Assembly: GCF_041080675.1 (NCBI RefSeq) | Contig: NZ_CP163520.1 | Location: forward strand, 4,278,001-4,342,000 | DNA length: 64,000 bases | Origin: Streptomyces sp. cg36 | GTDB taxonomy: Bacteria > Actinomycetota > Actinomycetes > Streptomycetales > Streptomycetaceae | Reading direction: 5' to 3' | Shown: piece after piece, positions 26,322 to 34,528 of the stretch | Position numbering within the stretch: the first letter of the stretch is position 1 | How the letters are laid out: each line of letters begins with the position of its first letter | Program-made: the position numbers and the translations under genes | The notes under the pieces: model-generated | Databases searched by the model: none | What the model was told of the DNA's origin: nothing | What the model saw: only the letters and a program-made list of their open reading frames with translations

Positions 26322-27929
26322 TCATGACGGCCGGTCTGCGACTCCTCGTGCGCCCGCGCCGGGCACACCGGCTTCGCCCCTGCGCCGCCCGGCCCGCCAT
26401 TCGAGCGCATGGGGTTCCTCGGTGAACTCGATCAGGTGCTGTCCGGCGAACTGCTGCAGCGCCTCGCGCACTTCGGCCGGGGTGGCATAGAAGAATTCCT
26501 TACGGCTGTTGACCTGGTTGACCCGCTGCGAAGCGAAGTGCCGATGGAGCTCCGACTCCAGGCCGACGGCGTCCTTGCTGAAGATCAGGGCGTGGACATC
26601 GAAGCGGAACGGGACGGCCGCGCCGCTCAACTCGTAGACGCGCTCCAGGGGTTCGAGCCGACGTGTCATGCCGATCTTCACCATGCGATCGCCGAAGGCG
26701 CCGATGTTCGAGATGACGTACACATAGCCGGCGCGGACGTTGGCCGCGCGGGACTCGACGTCCCGCAGGGCGGTCTCGATCTCGGCGAGTTTGGCCTCCA
26801 GCTCGGCCACTCCCGCCGCGTCGCCGCGTTGGCGCAGGCGTTCAAGTGCTGCCTGGTAGTGGCCTTGTTCCTTGTTCAGCTTCTCGCGCTGCCGGTCGAG
26901 TTCGCGCTGGACCGCCGCCTCCTCACGCTCCCGGGCGCGCGCCTCGCGCTGCGCCTCCTTCTCCTCTTCCTTCTTCTGCAGGAAGTCCGCGGTGAGCTCC
27001 AACTCCCGCACGCGCGCGTTGTGGTACTCGTCGGTGATCCGGATGTGCATGGTGGTGCCCAGCCGGGCGATCGTCTCGCGGCTCTTGAAGAGCCGGTCCA
27101 CCAGGGAATCCAGCCGGTGCGGCCGCATCGAACGCACGGCGTAGTCGGCTTCGGCGTTGTAGGCGCGCAGCATCAGCTTGGAGAAGTCCCGGACCATCTT
27201 CTGGCCCTCGCGCTTGGAGCCGTTGACCGTCCAGTCCGTGGCCGCCTTCACGGCGCGCCCCGCACGGGCCAGCGACTTGATCTCGGTCTGCAACGTGTCG
27301 AGCCGGCTGCGGTAGGCGATCGCGTCGTGCAGGGCATGCCGGTAGGCGTAGATCCCGGCCTCCTGCAGCATGGCGGTCTCGTCGGCGTTGACGATCCGGG
27401 CCCGCAACTCGGCGAGCCGGCGCCCGGCTTCGGCGACGTCCTTGCGGTGCCGGTCGGCCTCCTTGCGTACGCGCTCGGTCTCCTTGGCCGTGCGGCGCGC
27501 GTCGTCGAGGATCTCCTTCGCCGTCTCGCGCGCGTCCTTGCGGATCCCCTCGGCCTCCTCGGCGACCTCGGCGGACGCCTTCTCCCGCAGCGCGGCGGCC
27601 TCCGCCTCGACCTGCCGTACGAGTACCGAGACCCGGGCGGCATCCAGGCCCTGCGTCCTCGCGATCCACGCCCGCAGCTCCTCGGCCTCGGACGCGGCAT
27701 CCGCACGACGCCGCCCGAACAGTCCGCCTCTCCTTGGCGGCGGCACCGCGGAGCCTGCGGCCGAACCGCTGACGAGGGCGTCGGCTGCGAAGTCGCGCTC
27801 GGGGAGCCACAGTTGCCATCCCGCGGGCAGCGGAGGCCACGAGGGCTCGGGCCGCCAGTCCGACGGCGGCACCCATCCCGCAGGTGGCACAGGCCAACCC
27901 GGCGGCGGATTGAAACGACAAGTGATCAT
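26322..27929 (-). CDS. DUF4041 protein with C-terminal GIY-YIG (T5orf172) nuclease-like domain
   Basis: 535 aa in four parts. Residues ~3-45 are a Pro/Trp repeat (PPGWPVPPAGWVPPSDW). About 75-190 is a charged coiled coil. About 195-330 is the DUF4041 core (AGIYAYRHALHDAIAYRSRL, ATDWTVNGSKREGQKMVRDFSKLMLRAYNAEAD). After a second coiled coil, ~420-500 is a T5orf172/GIY-YIG module (AGYVYVISN, VKIGMTRR, SELHRHF, EFFYATPAEV). Such proteins are common in phages and defence loci; the DNA-cutting role is unproven. ATG 27929 has GAGGGG upstream. It heads a two-gene operon with the HNH enzyme. Confidence 0.85.
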   Translation of the reverse strand: MITCRFNPPPGWPVPPAGWVPPSDWRPEPSWPPLPAGWQLWLPERDFAADALVSGSAAGSAVPPPRRGGLFGRRRADAASEAEELRAWIARTQGLDAARVSVLVRQVEAEAAALREKASAEVAEEAEGIRKDARETAKEILDDARRTAKETERVRKEADRHRKDVAEAGRRLAELRARIVNADETAMLQEAGIYAYRHALHDAIAYRSRLDTLQTEIKSLARAGRAVKAATDWTVNGSKREGQKMVRDFSKLMLRAYNAEADYAVRSMRPHRLDSLVDRLFKSRETIARLGTTMHIRITDEYHNARVRELELTADFLQKKEEEKEAQREARAREREEAAVQRELDRQREKLNKEQGHYQAALERLRQRGDAAGVAELEAKLAEIETALRDVESRAANVRAGYVYVISNIGAFGDRMVKIGMTRRLEPLERVYELSGAAVPFRFDVHALIFSKDAVGLESELHRHFASQRVNQVNSRKEFFYATPAEVREALQQFAGQHLIEFTEEPHALEWRAGRRRGEAGVPGAGARGVADRPS

Positions 27930-28128
27930 TCCGCACCCCTCGCCCTGGGACGCCCGGCGCACAGGCGCCCGGCGATCCCGGAAAACGTAGAGTGGCATTT
28001 TCTTTCCGGTCAGCCACGAGAGCACCCGTACGTTTCGCCTTGTGACGCTCCTGTGACCATGCGTGAGCGCCTTCGTGGGGCCGAAGGGTGAAGGCGGTGC
28101 GATCGGTCGAATCTCCCGATCTCCGGAA

Positions 28129-28140
28129 TGGACTAGACCA
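28129..28140. promoter_or_regulatory. Near-consensus DasR-type (dre) operator
   Basis: TGGACTAGACCA differs by one base from the palindromic core TGGTCTAGACCA bound by the GntR regulator DasR in Streptomyces. It lies in the divergent region between the DUF4041 operon and the membrane protein gene, 48 nt before the latter's ATG and beside an unusually AT-rich stretch. It could be chance; binding is untested. Confidence 0.3.
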
Positions 28141-28187
28141 ATAAGCTAAAGTGTCCGGCTGTCCTCGTCTCATCACGCCGGAGTCTC

Positions 28188-29009
28188 ATGTCCGCCTCGT
28201 CCCCGTACTCGCCGCACCCGTACGGCCCGCCCAACGCGCCCTCCCGACGCTGGTGGCAGCACCCGGCCCTGATCACCGTGCTGCTGGTCTTCATCCCCCC
28301 GGCCGGCATCGTGCTCGCGTGGCTGAGTCCCTGGAAGCCGAAGACGAAGATCGTCGCCTCGGCGCTGGCGCTCCTGTGGTTCCTGCTCATCCTCTTCCAG
28401 GACCCGCCCAAGAAGCAGGAGGAGGCGGCGGCCGAACCGAAGCCGATCGCGACGGCGACCGCGTCCCCCACCCCCTCCGCGACGACCGCCGGGCCCACGC
28501 CGACCCCGACGCCGAGCGAGGCGCCGATGCCACGCGTCGTGGCGGAGACGTACGGGGACGCGTCGAGGGCGATCGGCCGGCTGATCGACGGCGACATCCG
28601 CGCGTACAGTGCTTACACGGATGTCGAGCTGCCCAAGGACCATGACGACTGGATCGTCTGCTTCCAGGGGCCGACGGCGGGCAAGACGCTCGTACGCAAG
28701 TACGCCGACCCGAGCCTGCACCTGGTGGCACCGGGCACCGCGTGCCCGCGGAGCGAGGGCACCGAGCTGCACCCCACGCCCACGCACGACCCCGCCCCGG
28801 ACAACGGATCGACCGGTGGCAGCGGTACGGGTGGCTCCGGTTCCTCCGAGAGCGGCAGTTCGAGCGGCGGCTCGTCCTCCGGCGGCGGGGCGGGTGTCGT
28901 CCACCCCGGCTCGTTCTGCAGTACGCCGGGAGCAGTAGGCGTCACCAAGAAGGGCACGCCCATGATCTGCGGCCCCGGCTCTGACGGCCGCAACCGCTGG
29001 CACTCCTGA
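28188..29009 (+). CDS. Membrane protein of unknown function with excalibur-like or Cys-pair C-terminus
   Basis: 273 aa. Pro/Tyr-rich cytoplasmic start, two membrane helices (residues ~25-45 and ~52-68), a Pro/Thr linker, a small extracytoplasmic domain (~115-185) with one Cys pair (IVCFQGP, GTACPRSEG), a long Ser/Gly linker and a C-terminal motif (GSFCSTPGAVGVTKKGTPMICGPGSDGRNRW) with two Cys. The last block resembles short extracellular surface repeats seen in actinobacteria. ATG 28188 has GGAG close upstream. It lies upstream of a strong terminator and the convergent tRNA-Pro gene. No function assigned. Confidence 0.7.
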   Translation: MSASSPYSPHPYGPPNAPSRRWWQHPALITVLLVFIPPAGIVLAWLSPWKPKTKIVASALALLWFLLILFQDPPKKQEEAAAEPKPIATATASPTPSATTAGPTPTPTPSEAPMPRVVAETYGDASRAIGRLIDGDIRAYSAYTDVELPKDHDDWIVCFQGPTAGKTLVRKYADPSLHLVAPGTACPRSEGTELHPTPTHDPAPDNGSTGGSGTGGSGSSESGSSSGGSSSGGGAGVVHPGSFCSTPGAVGVTKKGTPMICGPGSDGRNRWHS

Positions 29010-29113
29010 CCCAGTCATTTTGGTTTGGTGTGACCTTGCGGGGCGCTGGGTGGGCGGCGAAGCGGAGTGCCGAGAGATCCGACTCTCCGTTCGCCCCCCG
29101 GCGGCCCGGGAAA

Positions 29114-29157
29114 CAAGTCAGGCCCGGTACTGATTTCTCAGTACCGGGCCTCACTTG
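29114..29157. terminator. Strong terminator hairpin (14-bp perfect stem, extended to 20 bp)
   Basis: AGGCCCGGTACTGA (29120-29133), loop TTTC, exact complement 29138-29151; the stem extends outward with CAAGT/ACTTG across one mismatch. It sits 3' of the minus-strand tRNA-Pro and 3' of the plus-strand membrane gene, so it can stop transcription from both sides. Confidence 0.85.
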
Positions 29158-29170
29158 CTGTTACAGCTGT

Positions 29171-29243
29171 CGGGGTGGCGGGATTTGAACCCACGACCTC
29201 TTCGTCCCGAACGAAGCGCGCTGCCAAGCTGCGCTACACCCCG
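29171..29243 (-). tRNA. tRNA-Pro (anticodon CGG)
   Basis: The 73-nt minus-strand sequence folds as a tRNA: acceptor CGGGGTG/CACCCCG, D-arm GCGC/GCGC, anticodon stem CTTCG/CGAAG with loop TTCGGGA (anticodon CGG, reading CCG), variable loop AGGTC, T-arm GTGGG/CCCGC with TTCAAAT. CCA is not encoded. CCG is a heavily used Pro codon in this GC-rich genome. A strong terminator follows 14 nt past the 3' end. Confidence 0.97.
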
Positions 29244-29379
29244 ATTGTCACCGGTTGTCGCGGCGACGTCGTTTACTTTAGCCCACCGGCGGCCGGAGAC
29301 GAAATCCGGTTTCGGGGTGGGGGGTGCGGGGTGCGGTGGGGGGCTTGGGGGCGGGGCTTGGTTTGGGGGTTGTGGCTGG

Positions 29380-30318
29380 TCAGGGGCGGGGGGTCAGGGT
29401 GAGGAGCGTGGCCTCGGGGGGGCAGGCGAAGCGGACCGGGGTGTAGCGGTTCGTGCCGCAGCCCGCCGAGACGTGGAGATAGGAGCGGTGGCCGCCGGAC
29501 TCGTGGGTGGAGAGGCCCTTCACCCGGTCCGTGTCCAGGTCGCAGTTGGTGACCAGGGCGCCGTAGAAGGGGACGCACAGCTGGCCGCCGTGGGTGTGGC
29601 CGGCCAGGACCAGGGGGTAGCCGTCGGCCGTGAACGCGTCCAGGCAGCGCAGATAGGGCGCGTGGACCACCGCGATCGAGAGGTCCGCGTCCGCCTCCGG
29701 GCCGCCCTCCACCCTCGCGTACCGGTCCCGCTTGATGTGCGGGTCGTCCAGGCCCGTGAACGCCAGCTCCATCCCGTCCAGCTTCAGCCGGCCCCGGGTG
29801 TTGCTCAGCCCCACCCAGCCCGCCGCGTCGAACGCGTCCCGCAGCTCCTCCCACGGGTTGTGGACGACGCCGACCGCGGGCGGGTTGCCGTTCAGGCCGT
29901 GCTTGCCCTGGACCTTCTCCAGCAGATAGCGGGCGGGGTTGCGCAGCTTGGGGCCGTAGTAGTCGTTCGAGCCGAAGACGTACACCCCGGGGAACTCCAT
30001 CAGCGGGCCCAGCGCGTCCAGCACCTCCGGCACGCCCTCGGTGTCCGACAGGTTGTCGCCGGTGTTCACCACGAAGTCCGGACGCAGGCCCGCCAGCGAC
30101 TGCAGCCACGCGCGCTTCTTGCGCTGGCCGCTCACCATGTGGATGTCGGAGACCTGGAGTACGCGCAGGGGACGCGAGCCTCTCGGCAGCACCGGTACGG
30201 TCACCCGTCGCAGCCGGAACGAACGGGCTTCGAAGCCCGCCGCGTAGGCGATGCCGGCCGCGCCGACCGCCGCGATCGCCGCCGTTGTCTTCAAGGGAAT
30301 CCCGTATCGCGCGTGCAT
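29380..30318 (-). CDS. Membrane-anchored metallophosphoesterase
   Basis: 312 aa. An N-terminal hydrophobic segment (residues ~10-30) precedes a calcineurin-like phosphoesterase with the whole metal motif series: VSDIHM, NTGDN, GSNDYYG, VVHAPY and AGHTHGG. It resembles YkuE/LpxH-like enzymes that hydrolyse phosphodiesters or lipid pyrophosphates at the membrane. ATG 30318 is chosen. It is divergent from yqeY (156-bp gap). The substrate is unknown. Confidence 0.88.
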   Translation of the reverse strand: MHARYGIPLKTTAAIAAVGAAGIAYAAGFEARSFRLRRVTVPVLPRGSRPLRVLQVSDIHMVSGQRKKRAWLQSLAGLRPDFVVNTGDNLSDTEGVPEVLDALGPLMEFPGVYVFGSNDYYGPKLRNPARYLLEKVQGKHGLNGNPPAVGVVHNPWEELRDAFDAAGWVGLSNTRGRLKLDGMELAFTGLDDPHIKRDRYARVEGGPEADADLSIAVVHAPYLRCLDAFTADGYPLVLAGHTHGGQLCVPFYGALVTNCDLDTDRVKGLSTHESGGHRSYLHVSAGCGTNRYTPVRFACPPEATLLTLTPRP

Positions 30319-30474
30319 GCGCCCATCGTTGCAGACGTACGTACGCCTACGGTCTTCGCAGGTGGCTCGGGGCCTCGCCGTACGCCCCGCCCCGCGCCCC
30401 GCGTACGCCCGGCTCCGCGCGCCCGGCGGGAAACTGGCACGCGCCCCGGGGGCGCCACCTGACACACTGGGCGC

Positions 30475-30939
30475 ATGACCACGCTCAAGGCCACGCTCAA
30501 GGACGACCTCACCACCGCCATGAAGGCGCGCGACGAGCTCCGCTCGTCCACGCTGCGGCTGACCCTCACCGCCATCGCCAAGGAGGAGGTCGCGGGCAAG
30601 AGCGCGCGCGAGCTCTCCGACGAGGAGGTGCTGACGGTCATCGCCAAGGAGGCGAAGAAGCGGCGCGAGGCGGCCGAGGCGTTCGACCAGGGCGGTCGGA
30701 CCGAGTCGGCGGCCAAGGAGCGGGCCGAGGGCGAGATCCTGGACGCCTACCTGCCCAAGCAGCTCACCGACGACGAGCTCAATGAGATCGTCGCGGAGGC
30801 CGTGGCCGAGGCGAAGGCCGCGGGCGCCGAGGGGCCGCGGGCCATGGGCGCCGTCATGAAGATCGTGAAGCCGAAGGTGGCGGGACTCGCCGACGGCGGC
30901 CGGGTGTCGGCGGCGGTCAAGACCCTCCTGGCGGGCTGA
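30475..30939 (+). CDS. yqeY: GatB/YqeY domain-containing protein
   Basis: 154 aa, typical YqeY length. The N-terminal helical part (LKDDLTTAMKARDELRSSTLRLTLTAI) and C-terminal tail domain (EGPRAMGAVMKIVKPKVAGLADGGRVSAAVKTLL) match the family related to the GatB tail, thought to bind tRNA in amidotransferases; the free-standing protein's role is not settled. A CACACT hexamer lies 6 nt before ATG 30475 with no Shine-Dalgarno, hinting at a leaderless mRNA. The terminal codons (CTCCTGGCGGGC TGA) are repeated many times downstream. Confidence 0.9.
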   Translation: MTTLKATLKDDLTTAMKARDELRSSTLRLTLTAIAKEEVAGKSARELSDEEVLTVIAKEAKKRREAAEAFDQGGRTESAAKERAEGEILDAYLPKQLTDDELNEIVAEAVAEAKAAGAEGPRAMGAVMKIVKPKVAGLADGGRVSAAVKTLLAG

Positions 30940-31290
30940 GCAGCCCAGCTTCTTGGCGGGCTGAGCCACTCCGGCTTCTTGGCGGGCTGGGCCACTCCAG
31001 CATTTTGGCGGCTGAGCCGCCCGGCATGCCGGTGGGGCTGCGCCGCCCTGGCCTCTGCCGGCTGAGCCGACCCCAGCCTCCTGGCGGCTGAGCCCCGGCC
31101 TCTTGGCGGGCCGAGCCACCCGGCTTTTGGTCGGCTGTGCCGCGTCGGCCTCCCGTTGGGCCGAGCCCCCCCCAACCTCTTGGCGGGCCGAGCCACTCCG
31201 GCTTCCTGGCAGGCTGGGCCCCGGCTTCTGGATGGGCCCAGCCACTCCGGCTTCCTGGCGGGCTGAGCCCCGGCCTCCCGATGGGCCGAG
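30927..31290. repeat. Degenerate ~25-bp tandem array derived from yqeY 3' end (~15 units)
   Basis: Starting at the last yqeY codons, the motif TTGGCGGGCTGAGCC recurs about every 20-30 nt to about 31290, with variants such as TTGGCGGGCCGAGCC and TGGCAGGCTGGGCC. Interleaved text is ACTCCGGCTTC or CCCGGCCTC. Each unit contains the small palindrome GGCTgAGCC or GGCCgAGCC and many retain the TGA that is the gene's stop codon. It fills the space between convergent yqeY and the PBP gene. Confidence 0.88.
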
Positions 31291-31354
31291 CCACCCCGCC
31301 CACCAGCCGCACGCACCAGCCTCCAGCTCCCCGCGCGCAACGCACCACTCACGC

Positions 31355-31391
31355 GGAAGGGCCGCCCGGGATTCCCGGGCGGCCCTTCCGC
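31355..31391. terminator. Long perfect hairpin terminator between yqeY and PBP genes
   Basis: CGGAAGGGCCGCCCGGGA, one T, then its exact reverse complement: an 18-bp perfect stem, 45 nt past the PBP stop on the minus strand and beyond the repeat array on the plus strand. It is likely a bidirectional terminator. Confidence 0.85.
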
Positions 31392-31435
31392 ATGTCAGCC
31401 GGTCCGCGGCGGCCCCGCCGCCGCGCCCCCGCCCC

Positions 31436-33718
31436 CTACGGGAAGTTCCCGCCGATCTGGCCGTCCGTCGTCTGGCCGCCGATCACTCCCGGCGGGAGCG
31501 GGATGCCGGGGTCGGGCGTTCCCGGGCCGCCGCCGCCCGGCTTGTTGTCGCCGCCGGGGCGGTGCTTCTTGCCGCCCTTGCCGCGGCCCTGGTTCTGGCC
31601 GCCCTGCCCCTTGCCGTTGTCGCCGCCGTCGTTGGCCGGGGGCTCCTTCGTCTGGGGGTCGGGGATGTCGACCGACACGAAGCCGGGGGACGGCAGGCCG
31701 GAGAGGGCGCCGGTCATGGCGTCCTTCCAGATCGGCCCGGGGACCTGGCCGCCGAACACCTTGTCGCGGTACTCGCCGCCGATGGTGATGTTCTCCATCT
31801 CGACGTTCTGCAGCGGGCTGCCCACCCACACGGCGCCCGACATGTTCGGCGTGTAGCCGACGAACCAGGCGTTCTTGCGCTGGTCGGTGGTACCGGTCTT
31901 GCCCGCGTTGTCGCGGTCCTGGAGACCGGCCTGGGTACCCGTACCGGAGTCGATCACACCGCGCAGCAGCGTGTTGATGCTGTCCGCCGTGTTCTGCGAC
32001 ATGGCCTGCGAGCACTTGGTCTGCGGGACGGGCAGCGACTTGCCGTCCGCCTTCTTGATCGACTCGATGGCGACCGGCGTGCAGTACGTGCCCCGGTTGG
32101 CGAACGCCGCGTACGCGCTGGCCATGGTCAGCGGCGAGATGCCGGTCGAGCCGAGGGTGAGCGCCGAGGGCACCATCGGGAGCTTGGCGCCGTTGCCCTG
32201 GAGCACGTTCAGCTTGTCCGTCATCTGCGACACCGGGCAGAGGCCGACGTCACCGATCATCTGCACGAAGTAGGTGTTGACCGACTTGGCCATCGCCTCC
32301 TTCAGCGCGTACGGGCCGTGCTCGCTCTCGTTCTCGTTCTCCAGGCTCTCGTTGGCGACGTTCTGCCACGGCTTGCCGGAGCAGGTCGGGATCGACGCCG
32401 GGTAGGGCATCTCGTACGGCGAGGAGTACTGCTGGGTCGGCGGCTTGCCGCCCTCGATCGCCGCCGCGGCCAGGAACGGCTTGAAGGTCGAGCCGACCGG
32501 GAAGCCGAAGTTCGAGCCGCCCATCTGCTTGTTGACCGAGAAGTTGATCTGCGTCTCGTGGTTGCCGAAGCCGTACGGGCGGGACTGGCCCATCGCCGTG
32601 ATCCGGCCGGTGCCGGGCTGGACCAGCGTGACGGCCGTGGCGACCTTGTCCGACTGGTAGACGTGGTCCTTGATCGAGTTCTGGGTGGACTTCTGGGCCT
32701 GCGGGTCCAGGGTCGTGCGGACGGTGAGACCGCCCTGGTTCCAGAGCTTGGCCCGCTCCTCCTTGGTCTTGCCGAAGACCGGGTCGGAGAGGAAGACCTC
32801 GCGCACGTAGTCGCAGAAGAAGCCCGCGCCGCTGACGGCGGTGATGCAGCCGTTCTTCGGCTTGGAGACCTTCAGCTTGATCGGCGTGGCCTTGGCGCGG
32901 TCCGCCTCGGCCTGCGAGATGTCCTTCTTGTCGGCCATCCGCTGGAGCACCGTGTCCCGGCGCTTCTTGGCCTCGGTGGAGTCGTTGACCGGGTCGTACC
33001 GGCTCGGCGACTGGACGATGCCCGCCAGCATGGCGGCCTCCTCCAGCGTCAGGTCCTTGGCGGACTTGGAGAAGTAGCGCTTGGCGGCGGCCTCCACGCC
33101 GTACGCCTGCTGCCCGAAGAACGTGATGTTGAGGTAGTTCTCCAGGATCTTCTTCTTGCCGAGCTCCTCCTCGACCTGGATCGCGTACTTGAGCTCCTTG
33201 ACCTTGCGGCCGAGCGTCTGCTGGGTGGCCTCGGCGACCTTGTCGGGGTCGTCGCCCGCCTCCTCCACGAAGACGTTCTTCACGTACTGCTGGGTGAGGG
33301 TCGAAGCGCCCTGGGCCACGCCGCCGGAGGTCGCGTTCTTGTTGAGCGCGCGCAGCACGCCCTTGAGGTCGATCGCGCCGTGCTCGTAGAACCGCGCGTC
33401 CTCGATCGCGACGATCGCCTTCTGCATGTACGGGGAGATGTCCGCGAGCGGGACCACCGTGCGGTCGCGCGAGTACACCGTCGCGATCTGACCGCCCTTG
33501 GAATCCAGGATGGTGGTGCGCTGACTCAGCGGCGGGGTCTTCAGATTGGCGGGGATCTCGTCGAACCCCTCGACCGTTCCCTTGGCCGCCAGACCCAGCG
33601 CGCCGAACGCCGGCAGCGCGATGCCCGCGAGCACCGCTCCGGACAGCACACTGACTCCGACGAACTTCGCGGCCTGCTGGGTCCCGGTCAGACCACCGCC
33701 CGAGCGCTTCTTTGCCAT
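31436..33718 (-). CDS. Class A penicillin-binding protein (PonA2-like transglycosylase/transpeptidase)
   Basis: 760 aa. Short cytoplasmic start, membrane helix (residues ~18-45), GT51 transglycosylase (~70-270: AIEDARFYEHGAID, GASTLTQQYVKN, ENYLNITFFGQQAYG) and transpeptidase (~360-650) with the serine motif GSTFKPF, KSVNTYF (SxN) and KTGTT. A Gly/Pro/Lys-rich tail follows; no PASTA domain. It polymerises and crosslinks peptidoglycan. The neighbours (wblA, two ArsA ATPases, RidA) match the mycobacterial ponA2-whiB4-Rv3680-Rv3679-Rv3678c block, supporting orthology. Divergent from wblA. Confidence 0.95.
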   Translation of the reverse strand: MAKKRSGGGLTGTQQAAKFVGVSVLSGAVLAGIALPAFGALGLAAKGTVEGFDEIPANLKTPPLSQRTTILDSKGGQIATVYSRDRTVVPLADISPYMQKAIVAIEDARFYEHGAIDLKGVLRALNKNATSGGVAQGASTLTQQYVKNVFVEEAGDDPDKVAEATQQTLGRKVKELKYAIQVEEELGKKKILENYLNITFFGQQAYGVEAAAKRYFSKSAKDLTLEEAAMLAGIVQSPSRYDPVNDSTEAKKRRDTVLQRMADKKDISQAEADRAKATPIKLKVSKPKNGCITAVSGAGFFCDYVREVFLSDPVFGKTKEERAKLWNQGGLTVRTTLDPQAQKSTQNSIKDHVYQSDKVATAVTLVQPGTGRITAMGQSRPYGFGNHETQINFSVNKQMGGSNFGFPVGSTFKPFLAAAAIEGGKPPTQQYSSPYEMPYPASIPTCSGKPWQNVANESLENENESEHGPYALKEAMAKSVNTYFVQMIGDVGLCPVSQMTDKLNVLQGNGAKLPMVPSALTLGSTGISPLTMASAYAAFANRGTYCTPVAIESIKKADGKSLPVPQTKCSQAMSQNTADSINTLLRGVIDSGTGTQAGLQDRDNAGKTGTTDQRKNAWFVGYTPNMSGAVWVGSPLQNVEMENITIGGEYRDKVFGGQVPGPIWKDAMTGALSGLPSPGFVSVDIPDPQTKEPPANDGGDNGKGQGGQNQGRGKGGKKHRPGGDNKPGGGGPGTPDPGIPLPPGVIGGQTTDGQIGGNFP

Positions 33719-34123
33719 GGGGGCAGCCTACGTTCTGATTCGCCGGACACGGGTCAATGCTCTGGCCTAAGCTGCTCTCAGCTGTCACAGCAGTGCGGTT
33801 GCGCACCACGTCGTAGTCAGACCCTCGGCAGAGTTCACCCGTCCGGAATTGCTGTCCGTTGCTGTCCCTTTACGCCTCATCCGTCATTCGGCGTCCGTTG
33901 TGGCTCAACTGAAACGTCCCGATTGGCCGGGTTCCTCACGAATGTCCCCAGCTCACTCCGTTGGGTGATCTGCCGCGTACGCATAGTCCGTTCGGGCCAT
34001 TCAAGATTGGGCCCGAAGGGGGTGTTGCGCTGTGCCCACCTTCCGTAACGTCCTCAACTGGCAGCGGTGAATATGCCTCTGCCGCCGTGGGGGAGCCTCG
34101 ATTCGGGAGAGGACGGCGCCGGC
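33719..34123 (+). promoter_or_regulatory. Long wblA upstream region
   Basis: About 400 bp without a gene, shared by the divergent PBP promoter and wblA. It contains tandem GTTGCTGTCC-type decamers (about 33850-33870) and an inverted repeat TTCGGGCC (33991-33998) / GGCCCGAA (34010-34017) with an 11-nt loop. A long regulatory region is expected for a developmental gene; no specific regulator site could be named. Confidence 0.5.
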
Positions 34124-34489
34124 ATGGGCTGGGTAACCGACTGGAGTGCGCAGGCAGCCTGCCGCACTACCGATCCGGACGAACTGTTCGTACAGGGTGC
34201 GGCTCAGAACAGGGCGAAGGCGGTGTGCACCGGATGTCCGGTGCGGACCGAATGCCTCGCGGACGCACTGGACAACCGCGTCGAATTCGGCGTGTGGGGC
34301 GGAATGACGGAACGGGAGCGCCGCGCACTGCTGCGCCGACGGCCCACCGTCACGTCCTGGCGCCGTCTCCTGGAGACGGCGCGCACGGAATACGAGCGCA
34401 GCACGGGCATCCTGTCCGTCGCCGTGGACGACGACGAGGCGTACGCCTATCGGCACGCCGTGGACGAGACGTACGCGGCCGTGGGGTAG
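34124..34489 (+). CDS. wblA: WhiB-like iron-sulfur regulator WblA
   Basis: 121 aa. Cys13, Cys35, Cys38 and Cys44 form the WhiB [4Fe-4S] ligand set (C-x21-C-x2-C-x5-C), followed by the FGVWGGM turn and a basic helix ERRALLRRRP. WblA is a global Streptomyces regulator that promotes sporulation and represses antibiotic synthesis; mycobacterial WhiB4 is the orthologue. ATG 34124 matches the known WblA N-terminus; GTG 34067 would add 19 residues but lacks a ribosome site. Position between PonA2 and the ArsA pair confirms identity. Confidence 0.94.
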   Translation: MGWVTDWSAQAACRTTDPDELFVQGAAQNRAKAVCTGCPVRTECLADALDNRVEFGVWGGMTERERRALLRRRPTVTSWRRLLETARTEYERSTGILSVAVDDDEAYAYRHAVDETYAAVG

Positions 34490-34528
34490 CCGCACCCGCG
34501 CCGCGCAGGCGCAGGCGCCTCGCAGGCG

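Noticed and set aside
29100..29260. An integrated element at tRNA-Pro
   Set aside because: No integrase, and no second copy of the tRNA 3' end in the window to serve as an att repeat.
29067..29402. An ORF containing a GFEPTTSSSRTKRAAKLRYTP-like peptide across the tRNA-Pro region
   Set aside because: It is a translation of the tRNA gene and its flank, a well-known artefact; the tRNA fold on the opposite strand explains the sequence.
31103..34048. A 981-aa plus-strand ORF opposite the PBP gene
   Set aside because: Antisense shadow; the minus-strand frame carries all PBP motifs. Its first part translates the repeat array.
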